Below, one piece after another: positions 1 to 5,005 of a stretch of DNA of 5,005 nucleotides. The stretch covers positions 7,088-12,092 of the forward strand of contig DBDM01000169.1 in assembly GCA_002293585.1 (NCBI GenBank). The letters run 5' to 3'. The notes under the pieces are model-generated. The model saw only the letters and a program-made list of their open reading frames with translations. It was not told the DNA's origin and did not search any database. A program made the translations under genes and the position numbers. Within the stretch, counting starts at the first letter, position 1; every line of letters starts with the position of its first letter. This DNA is from Bacteroidales bacterium UBA932. Its GTDB lineage: Bacteria; Bacteroidota; Bacteroidia; Bacteroidales; UBA932.

Positions 1-126
1 CGCCGTATAATTACCGGATTGTGCAGCATAATCAAAGCCCGCAGACACCTCCACAGTTTGCTCGCTAAAACAACCGGCCAATAAAAAAGCCGGTAACAAA
101 TATAACCATCGTCCGGTGCGCATCAT
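1..126 (-). CDS. Outer- or periplasmic-membrane lipoprotein, N-terminal fragment (3' partial)
   Basis: This reading frame is absent from longer-ORF calls because only 42 codons lie in the window. It begins ATG-ATG at 126-121 and stays open to base 1. The N-terminus MMRTGRWLYLLPAFLLAGCF is a textbook lipoprotein signal: two arginines, a hydrophobic core, and the lipobox LAGC with the lipidated cysteine at residue 19. The mature part starts CFSEQTVEVSAGFDYAAQSG and continues NYTA before the edge. Its VEVSAGFDY pattern resembles the first strand of PKD-type domains in Bacteroidota lipoproteins, but too little is present to name a domain. The start is 5 nt behind the stop of the giant surface-protein gene, so the two are very likely one operon and may be translationally coupled. 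The role is unknown; a membrane-anchored partner, or a cell-surface protein in its own right, are the reasonable options. Either ATG could be the start. Confidence 0.85.
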   Translation of the reverse strand, partial: MMRTGRWLYLLPAFLLAGCFSEQTVEVSAGFDYAAQSGNYTA

Positions 127-134
127 TCCAATTA
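121..134 (-). promoter_or_regulatory. Stop-start junction with weak ribosome-binding sequence and twin ATG
   Basis: On the minus strand the junction reads TAA-TTGGA-ATG-ATG. The only Shine-Dalgarno-like bases between the genes are GGA, immediately next to the first ATG, which is too close for that codon and only slightly better for the second. Weak or absent Shine-Dalgarno sequences are normal in Bacteroidota. The 5-nt gap favours translational coupling, with terminating ribosomes restarting at one of the two ATGs; this is inference. Confidence 0.4.
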
Positions 135-377
135 ATAAATAAGTACTTTGGTCAAATGAACACTATCCGGCGTTATGATTTGCAGGAAATAAATACCGGG
201 CATAATCCCGCCGGGTACGGCAAATAAGTGTTGATGGAATACGCTTCCCTGCAATTGCTCGGTTTTCAACAACACGCCTTCCATGGTAAACAACTTGAGC
301 GTAACCGGAACTTCTTTTTCCAATTCTATCTTCACATTGAAATATCCGCTGGACGGATTAGGATACACACCGGCAGA
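132..377 (-). other. T9SS (Por) type A-like C-terminal sorting domain
   Basis: The last about 80 residues of the giant protein match the type A sorting-domain pattern. They open with AGVYPNPSSGYFNVKIEL (the conserved YPNPS.G.F.V), continue with a V.L.LF.M.G.LL strand pair and GIYFLQI, and end in TKVLIY at the extreme C-terminus. In known systems this beta-sandwich directs passage through the T9SS outer-membrane translocon and is removed by the PorU sortase, leaving the protein anchored or released. An acidic, alanine-rich stretch (VVDEKDAAVADIAPG, residues 1501-1515) separates it from the last PKD-like domain and is a plausible cleavage linker. The assignment to type A rather than type B rests on the motif only. 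Confidence 0.93.
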
Positions 378-3300
378 TTTCAATCCTGTTCCCGGGGCGA
401 TGTCAGCTACCGCAGCATCTTTTTCATCAACAACCTCCACTGTTTTATAGATCGCCTCATAACATCCCTGCTTGTAACTCAACATACCCACCTCAAATGT
501 ACCGGTAGTCAAAAAATGCAACTGCGCCGAATGTTCGCCGGTTTCCAACAGGGTGACATTATTACCGGGCAATACCCAGCGTATACTGTCGGGTGCCGGC
601 CATGAAATATTAACGGCATACACCGTTTCATTCAAGGCTGCAACACCGCTGATTAAAAAGTCGGCGGCAATATCCACGTCCAGGAAGTTCACCGTAATCG
701 ACGTATCCGCCCGGCAACCGGCCTCATCAAATACACGAACACGATACAATCCTTCCTGGTCTATCGTTATATCCGCCAGGTTGTCATAAGGAACACCATT
801 ATGATACCAGTTATACTCTTTGATGGCCCTCGATGCAACGGCACTAATGGTTGCCTGCTGTCCTTTGCAAATTGTTCTGTCGGCGCCGGCATCCACCATC
901 AATCGTTCGGGGTGCAACAATTCATAGGTCATTTCCAAACTGCATCCTGCCGCATCGAACACTTGCACATGGTGCATTCCCTGCGATAAACCGGTAAGCA
1001 TCGTCGAGGTGTCGCCGCTGTTCCAAAGATAACGGTAAGGAGGTGTTCCGCCCTGCAACTGCAAATTAATGCTTCCGTTGTCATCATTATAACAGGTGGG
1101 ATGCACAAGCTGTTCTTCCAAGTGTAAACGTTCTTTGCCCGCAACAACGGCAAAGGCCTTGCTTTCGCAGTTGTTGGCATCATTTACAAGCACCATGTAA
1201 CGCCCCGCGCCCAGGGAACCGGCCTGCCGGGTTTGATGCCCCGAACTCCATTCATAGATATAAGGCATTGTTCCGCCTGTCACCACGGCCGTAGCCGCGC
1301 CGTCATCCTGACCACAGACCGCATCCTGTACCTGTGTCGTTACCGATAACACATCCGGTTCCGTAAGCACAAAATCGCCGGCCCAAACCACGATGCGCTC
1401 GGCATCCATAATTTTTACCGTATACGTGCCGGTAGCCAATTGCCCGACTACACTGCCGGATGCTATCCACTGTAAGCCGGCGCCGGTACGCTGATACCAC
1501 TCATAAGAATAACCTTCAACCGGAAGCAACACCCCTCCCGACCCCACAGCCTGCAAGCTACCTGTACGCATTCCTTTACAAGATATTCCGGACAGTTGTT
1601 CAATACGAACCGCCAGGTCAGACAAAACAGTTACGGTTTTATAGGCTGACTTATAACATTCATCTTTATAACTCAACATACCCAGTTCAAATGTGCCGGA
1701 AGCCAGAAAATGCAAGCGTGCCGCATGTCCGTTATTCTCCAAGAGAGCGATTTTATTCTCCGGCAATATCCAGCGTGTACTGTCAGGATCCGGCCACGAA
1801 GTATTAACGAGTTGCAATGGGTCTCTCATCACGGCATTCCCGTTTATTGAAAAATTAACCGTCACCTCCTTATTCGAAAAGCGCACAGCAACCGATGTGT
1901 CTGCCCGGCAGCCGGCCTCATCCGATACACTGACATGGTATACACCTTCCCGGTTCGCCGTCACGGTTTCCCGGTTATCATAAGCCATACCGTCATAGTA
2001 CCAGTTATATTGACTGATTGCTCTTGATCCAACGGCATTGATGGCTACTTCACTACCCTCGCAAATCGCCCTGTCGGCACCCGCATTCACCGTCAACCGC
2101 TCAGGATGCAATAATTCATACGTCATATCTAACTTGCATCCTTCCGCATCAAAAATCTGCGCCCTGTACACTCCCTGCGGCAAACCGGGAACCACCGCCA
2201 ACGTGTCGCCGGTATTCCAAAGATAACGGTAAGGAGGTGTTCCGCCCTGCATCTGCAAGCCAATGCTTCCGTCTTCATACTTATAACAGGTGGGATGAAT
2301 CAACTGTTCCTTCTCTACATACAAACTGCGATCTGCGCCGCTAACGACAGCAAATGTACTGCTTGTGCAATTATTAACATCACGGACTGTTACCATATAA
2401 CGTCCGGGACTCAGGGAACCGGCCTGCCGGGTTTGATGCCCCGAACTCCATTCATAGGTATAAGGCATTACGCCTCCCTCCGCCGTTGCTATAGCCACAC
2501 CGTCATCCTGTCCGCAAACCGTTGCCTGCGCCTGCGTCGTTACCAGCAAGACTTCCGGCTCCGTAATCACAAAGTTGTCAGCCCAGGCTATGATACCATT
2601 ACTATCGGTAATTTTTACCGTATACGTGCCTGCGGGCAATTGTTCAATACTGCTGCCGGAAGCCAGGAATTGCCGTCCGTTTACGGTATATTGATACCAC
2701 TCATAATTATAGTTTTTCCCGGGGTGTACTATTCCTCCCGATCCTATAGCCTGCAAGCCACCCGTATACATTCCCTTGCAAGGTATTCCGGTCAGTTGCT
2801 CAATACCAACTTCCAATTTTGGCGGCATTACCAACCGCACCGTCAATGTATCTATGCAACCTGCTTTGTCGGCAAGTATGCCCGAAGCCGCCGCCACATG
2901 GTAGTTCCGATCCGTAATCATCAAATGATAGCTTCCTTCATATAAACTGTCCGCCACATATTGCTCTCCTGCTTGCAGACTTTCTGCCAAGGGACGTCCG
3001 GGAAAAGTCAGCACATAAGGAGCAGAGCCTCCTCCGGCGGTGACACTTATCAATCCGTCGCTACGGCCATAAGCCAGCGGGTCATGATACCGGTAATCCG
3101 TCCATTTCAACGGAGCCGCTACCGAATCCACTACAATGATTTTATCGTCCTCCTCCAAGTGTACGGGACAACCCACATGATCTTCCAGATCCAGCAGGTA
3201 TTTTCCGGGACGAAGGCCGGTAAAGCGGGCCGTATCTTCTCCTGATACTATTATTGCTACAGTACCTTCATTACCCGTGACGGCAGACCGGGGAGAGAGG

Positions 3301-5005
3301 CTGAACCTGTACGTTTGTTCCATACCCCCGGCCGCCACGGCTTCAATCACGCCGTCGGCTCCTCCGTAACAATGCACCGGCATTGATTCCGAAACGTAAG
3401 TTACAAATTCCGGTTCCAGCAAGGTGTCAGTGGCCGAAGCAGTATTAGCATTTGCATCGATAGCTTCGATCCTGTACGTTCCGGCTATTACATTGTTGAG
3501 TACCGTATCTGTTTCGGAGGGCAGTATCGTCCATGCTTCTCCCTCCTGTTTATACCAACGGTAAGTAAAATTCCCCACGCCGCCGGTAGCTTTATATGCT
3601 TCCAGACTACCGGAAGCAGTGGTTTTACAATTGACGTCCTTACGCGACTTCCATTTTATGATCACCGGGTCGGGCTGGTTCAGCACAACCTGCAACGATT
3701 CGGCACAACCGTGATCGTCATGTAACATAACCTCATATATGCCCTTCCCGAGACCGGAGAACAAACCATGATCATTCTGTCCAATCCGTCCCGTATCAGT
3801 CGCCAATGTATACATATACGGAGCAGTGCCACCGGTGGCATCTACCGTAATATATCCGTCGGTACGCCCATAGCCCAGCGGGTCGGCGCTTCCCTGCAAC
3901 GAAAGTAGCAACGGCGCCTTCACCGAATCCACCAACACCCGGGCATCGGTTGCAGTACAACCGGCACCGTCTTCCAACTTCAACACATAATACGCCGGCC
4001 TGAGGTCGCTAAACAAACAAGCATCGCCAATATCCGAACGCCTTTCATGCAGCAATCCGCCTGCATCCGTATATAACCACACCTTGTACCCGGCACCGGT
4101 TCCACCCTGCGGATTCACCTTAATGGCGCCGGTTGTTCCGCCGTAACACTTGACGTCCTCTATCTGTAAACCAAAAGTTACAGGATCATTTTCCGTAAGT
4201 ACATATTCGGCAGAAGCCGATAAACAACCATCCTGGCCGTTCCGGTCTTTAACTTCCACACGATAGGTGCCCGCCGGCCGATTAGCCAATTCCAACGACG
4301 TTGCACCTTCTATTTCCCCTTCCGCATCATACCATTGATAAGTGTAACTACCCAGACCGCCCAACGCTTCGTTAATGGCCAAACGGCCGGTAGCCTCTCC
4401 GTAACAACGCACATTATCCTGTTGCTGCAATTCTATTTTCAAGGGGTTGGGAAGGTATAACGAAGAGGTAGCCTCACAGCCATTCGCATCTTTCGCCATT
4501 ATCGTATAAGCGCCTTCACCAACGCCGGTAAAGGTGGCGGAATTGCCGGACACCAATACCTGTCCGGAGCTTGCAGGTTGTAGTGTGTAGGTATAATTAC
4601 CTACGCCTCCCGCAGCCGAAACACTAACACTGCCGTCGGGTTCGCCATAGGTTTCGGGTATTTGGAACGACGAGCTTGTTATAGCGACCACCGATCCGGG
4701 TGATGTGATTGTAGCATTGTAGGTGGACGCAGACTTACATCCCGCATTGTCTTGTAATACCACACGGTAATAATCATCTTCCGGAAGGCCGGTAAACGTA
4801 TAGCCTGCGGATCTCGACGCTATGTTCGATTGCACAAGCGTAAAGCCCTTGTACAGATCAACATAGTAGTCATTCTCCGTGCCGCCGGCCGGCAGCACAA
4901 TAATTTTGCCGGTCGATTCGCCAAAACATTTCACGCCAATAACGTTGGTGTCTGCGCTTACCTGTTTCGGCTCAGTAAGTGTATATGTAGCGGAAGCCGT
5001 GCAAC
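132..5005 (-). CDS. Giant SprB-repeat surface protein with Ig/PKD-like domains and T9SS C-terminal sorting domain (5' partial)
   Basis: The frame is open from the right edge to TAA at 134-132, about 1623 complete codons. The first possible start, GTG at 4934, is internal: the 23 codons before it read CTASATYTLTEPKQVSADTN and on into the frame as normal repeat sequence, so the true start lies beyond the window. Numbering from that GTG, the order is: three alpha-beta-gamma sets of SprB-like repeats (residues 2-806), delta and epsilon repeats (about 807-945), an Ig/PKD-like domain opening AGADRAICEG (about 949-1018), a second PKD-like domain (about 1023-1103), a second copy of gamma to PKD (1107-1501), an acidic linker and a T9SS sorting domain (about 1520-1600). 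SprB-type hallmarks recur: KCYG or CGQDDG openings, GG.-PY.Y-.W cores, G.Y.V.-D..GC endings. Proteins of this family are exported across the outer membrane by T9SS and act as surface adhesins, SprB itself in gliding; adhesion here is inference. No transmembrane segment or catalytic motif is seen. Orthology to sprB is not claimed. Confidence 0.96.
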   Translation of the reverse strand, partial: CTASATYTLTEPKQVSADTNVIGVKCFGESTGKIIVLPAGGTENDYYVDLYKGFTLVQSNIASRSAGYTFTGLPEDDYYRVVLQDNAGCKSASTYNATITSPGSVVAITSSSFQIPETYGEPDGSVSVSAAGGVGNYTYTLQPASSGQVLVSGNSATFTGVGEGAYTIMAKDANGCEATSSLYLPNPLKIELQQQDNVRCYGEATGRLAINEALGGLGSYTYQWYDAEGEIEGATSLELANRPAGTYRVEVKDRNGQDGCLSASAEYVLTENDPVTFGLQIEDVKCYGGTTGAIKVNPQGGTGAGYKVWLYTDAGGLLHERRSDIGDACLFSDLRPAYYVLKLEDGAGCTATDARVLVDSVKAPLLLSLQGSADPLGYGRTDGYITVDATGGTAPYMYTLATDTGRIGQNDHGLFSGLGKGIYEVMLHDDHGCAESLQVVLNQPDPVIIKWKSRKDVNCKTTASGSLEAYKATGGVGNFTYRWYKQEGEAWTILPSETDTVLNNVIAGTYRIEAIDANANTASATDTLLEPEFVTYVSESMPVHCYGGADGVIEAVAAGGMEQTYRFSLSPRSAVTGNEGTVAIIVSGEDTARFTGLRPGKYLLDLEDHVGCPVHLEEDDKIIVVDSVAAPLKWTDYRYHDPLAYGRSDGLISVTAGGGSAPYVLTFPGRPLAESLQAGEQYVADSLYEGSYHLMITDRNYHVAAASGILADKAGCIDTLTVRLVMPPKLEVGIEQLTGIPCKGMYTGGLQAIGSGGIVHPGKNYNYEWYQYTVNGRQFLASGSSIEQLPAGTYTVKITDSNGIIAWADNFVITEPEVLLVTTQAQATVCGQDDGVAIATAEGGVMPYTYEWSSGHQTRQAGSLSPGRYMVTVRDVNNCTSSTFAVVSGADRSLYVEKEQLIHPTCYKYEDGSIGLQMQGGTPPYRYLWNTGDTLAVVPGLPQGVYRAQIFDAEGCKLDMTYELLHPERLTVNAGADRAICEGSEVAINAVGSRAISQYNWYYDGMAYDNRETVTANREGVYHVSVSDEAGCRADTSVAVRFSNKEVTVNFSINGNAVMRDPLQLVNTSWPDPDSTRWILPENKIALLENNGHAARLHFLASGTFELGMLSYKDECYKSAYKTVTVLSDLAVRIEQLSGISCKGMRTGSLQAVGSGGVLLPVEGYSYEWYQRTGAGLQWIASGSVVGQLATGTYTVKIMDAERIVVWAGDFVLTEPDVLSVTTQVQDAVCGQDDGAATAVVTGGTMPYIYEWSSGHQTRQAGSLGAGRYMVLVNDANNCESKAFAVVAGKERLHLEEQLVHPTCYNDDNGSINLQLQGGTPPYRYLWNSGDTSTMLTGLSQGMHHVQVFDAAGCSLEMTYELLHPERLMVDAGADRTICKGQQATISAVASRAIKEYNWYHNGVPYDNLADITIDQEGLYRVRVFDEAGCRADTSITVNFLDVDIAADFLISGVAALNETVYAVNISWPAPDSIRWVLPGNNVTLLETGEHSAQLHFLTTGTFEVGMLSYKQGCYEAIYKTVEVVDEKDAAVADIAPGTGLKSAGVYPNPSSGYFNVKIELEKEVPVTLKLFTMEGVLLKTEQLQGSVFHQHLFAVPGGIMPGIYFLQIITPDSVHLTKVLIY
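1021..1057 (-). repeat. 37-bp perfect repeat block, unit B copy
   Basis: These 37 bases are identical to 2215-2251 and encode the QGGTPPYRYLWN core of the epsilon repeat. The offset is 1194 nt, 6 less than for the 46-bp block, placing the 2-codon indel between the two blocks. Confidence 0.97.
1212..1257 (-). repeat. 46-bp perfect repeat block, unit B copy
   Basis: These 46 bases are identical to 2412-2457, exactly 1200 nt away. Both encode YEWSSGHQTRQAGSL in the delta repeat. After one mismatch the identity resumes for a further 11 bases (1259-1269). Confidence 0.97.
2215..2251 (-). repeat. 37-bp perfect repeat block, unit A copy
   Basis: Partner of the block at 1021-1057, in the epsilon repeat of unit A around residues 895-907. 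Confidence 0.97.
2412..2457 (-). repeat. 46-bp perfect repeat block, unit A copy
   Basis: Partner of the block at 1212-1257, in the delta repeat of unit A (residues 827-841). Third-codon positions are identical throughout, in contrast to the flanking sequence. Confidence 0.97.
2517..3374 (-). repeat. SprB super-repeat 3 (alpha-beta-gamma), its gamma shared with unit A
   Basis: Residues 521-806. Alpha opens HCYGGADG (C522) and ends LEDHVGC (C589); the linker VDSVAAPL and beta opening DPLAYGRSDG match super-repeat 2. Beta is longer here: about 12 extra residues (around YHVAAASGILAD) sit before its final AGC (C693). The gamma repeat (C719) is also the first domain of the 400-codon unit A, so the two repeat systems overlap by one domain. 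Spacing to the previous copy grows to 267 residues at beta and 283 at gamma. Confidence 0.8.
3375..4151 (-). repeat. SprB super-repeat 2 (alpha-beta-gamma)
   Basis: Residues 262-520. Alpha opens KCYGGTTG (C263) and ends DGAGC (C326), with an extra cysteine C306. A linker, VDSVKAPL, leads to beta, which opens DPLGYGRTDG and ends DDHGC (C410). Gamma opens NCKTTASG (C436), has NFTYRWYKQEG and ends DANANTAS, lacking the final cysteine. The linker and beta opening recur almost unchanged in super-repeat 3. Confidence 0.85.
4152..4931 (-). repeat. SprB super-repeat 1 (alpha-beta-gamma)
   Basis: Residues 2-261. The alpha repeat opens KCFGESTG and ends DNAGC (C66); the beta repeat opens with the cysteine-free YGEPDG (residue 96) and ends DANGC (C153); the gamma repeat opens RCYGEATG (C177), carries YTYQWYDAEG and ends NGQDGC (C237). 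The equivalent positions in super-repeat 2 lie 259-260 residues later. The sequence just before it, at the window edge, resembles the end of a gamma repeat (CTASATYTLTEP against CLSASAEYVLTEN), so another copy probably precedes it. Confidence 0.85.

Larger units (their letters stand above)
432..1616 (-). repeat. Tandem module, unit B (398 aligned residues)
   Basis: Unit B covers residues 1107-1501, from LAVRIEQLSGISCKGM to YKTVEV, and repeats the five-domain order of unit A: gamma (C1119), delta (C1207 and C1256), epsilon (C1281 and C1331), Ig/PKD-like (C1356 and C1407, YNWYHNG) and PKD-like (VNISWPAPDSIRWVLPGN, GTFEVGMLSYKQGCY). All the cysteines of unit A have counterparts. The joints between domains are conserved too (YELLHPERL, VTGG/AEGG), showing that the whole module, not single repeats, was duplicated. 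It is the last repeat block before the sorting domain. Confidence 0.95.
1617..2816 (-). repeat. Tandem module, unit A (400 codons: gamma-delta-epsilon-Ig-PKD)
   Basis: Unit A covers residues 707-1106, from LEVGIEQLTG to KTVTVLSD. Its five domains in order are a gamma SprB-like repeat (C719, GMYTGGLQA, NYEWYQ), a delta repeat (C807 GQDDG, C856), an epsilon repeat (C883, GGTPPYRYLWNTGD, C933), an Ig/PKD-like domain (C958 and C1009, YNWYYDG) and a PKD-like domain (QLVNTSWPDPDSTRWILPEN, GTFELGMLSYKDECY). It is followed without spacer by unit B. By eye about 60 % of residues are identical between the units. The only net length change is 2 codons, near residue 867, because aligned blocks shift from an offset of 1200 to 1194 nt there. 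Confidence 0.95.

Noticed and set aside
73..94. Inverted repeat ACCGGC/GCCGGT with a T-rich 10-base loop (minus strand), terminator-like at first sight
   Set aside because: The T run is in the loop rather than after the stem, the stem is only 6 bp, and the bases encode the hydrophobic core and lipobox of the lipoprotein signal peptide (LPAFLLAG).
228..605. 125-codon plus-strand open frame over the sorting-domain region
   Set aside because: It is the complement of the conserved YPNPSSG...GIYFLQI coding sequence; it has low-complexity, histidine- and phenylalanine-rich content and no plausible start signal.
1037..1044. Perfect Shine-Dalgarno-like AAGGAGGT on the plus strand, also at 2231-2238
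   Set aside because: No plus-strand start codon with a credible frame follows at suitable spacing. The sequence is the complement of codons for the conserved GGTPPYRY motif, which also explains why it occurs twice.
929..1183. 84-codon minus-strand open frame overlapping the giant gene in another frame
   Set aside because: It is an out-of-frame shadow of the epsilon repeat of unit B, with no domain and no independent initiation signal.
432..2816. Possible assembly artefact producing the two 400-codon units
   Set aside because: The copies differ throughout, by about 40 % of residues and a 2-codon indel, so they are genuine diverged duplicates rather than a duplicated contig segment.
2295..2945. 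216-codon open frame on the plus strand
   Set aside because: It lies wholly antisense to the repeat-coding frame, and its translation is rich in arginine, isoleucine, cysteine and tyrosine with no recognisable domain. The minus-strand frame is clearly the coding one.
4879..4898. GC-rich near-palindrome around gccgccggccggc
   Set aside because: It encodes the LPAGGT segment of the alpha repeat in the open frame; glycine, proline and alanine codons create such palindromes by chance, and no regulatory context is present.

Overview
The window holds one very large minus-strand coding sequence, which fills about 97 % of it, and the first 42 codons of a second minus-strand gene directly behind it. 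Read on the minus strand, the large gene enters at the right edge (5005) already in mid-protein and ends with TAA at 134-132. Five bases later a lipoprotein gene starts (ATG 126-124) and leaves the window at base 1. Nothing on the plus strand is supported as a gene, and I see no RNA genes, mobile elements, CRISPR array or intergenic region of any size.

The large product is a modular, secreted or cell-surface protein of the SprB-repeat type (adhesin or gliding-motility related). It consists of SprB-like repeats, Ig/PKD-like domains and a C-terminal sorting domain of the type IX secretion system (T9SS, Por). T9SS sorting domains, SprB repeats and lipoproteins of this style are essentially confined to Bacteroidota, so the host is very probably a member of that phylum. 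Base composition is near 50 % GC by eye. I cannot assign an order or genus; Chitinophagia-like or T9SS-bearing Bacteroidales lineages would both fit.

The repeats are hierarchical. In the distal two thirds of the window (about 2517-4931) a three-domain super-repeat (alpha-beta-gamma, about 259 residues) occurs three times. A fragment of an earlier gamma repeat at the right edge shows that the array continues upstream. In the C-terminal part (432-2816) a five-domain module of 400 codons is tandemly duplicated (gamma-delta-epsilon-Ig-PKD, units A and B). The two copies are clearly diverged in protein yet keep stretches of perfect DNA identity up to 46 bp. The gamma repeat closing the third super-repeat is also the first domain of unit A. 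After unit B a short acidic linker leads to the T9SS sorting domain (about 132-377).

The downstream lipoprotein begins with a clear signal peptide and lipobox and is spaced so tightly that it is almost certainly co-transcribed. A reasonable inference is an operon encoding a giant T9SS-exported surface protein and a membrane-anchored lipoprotein partner. I did not see evidence for a wholly new class of system; the strongest unusual signals are the nested repeat architecture and the recent-looking sequence homogenisation inside it.
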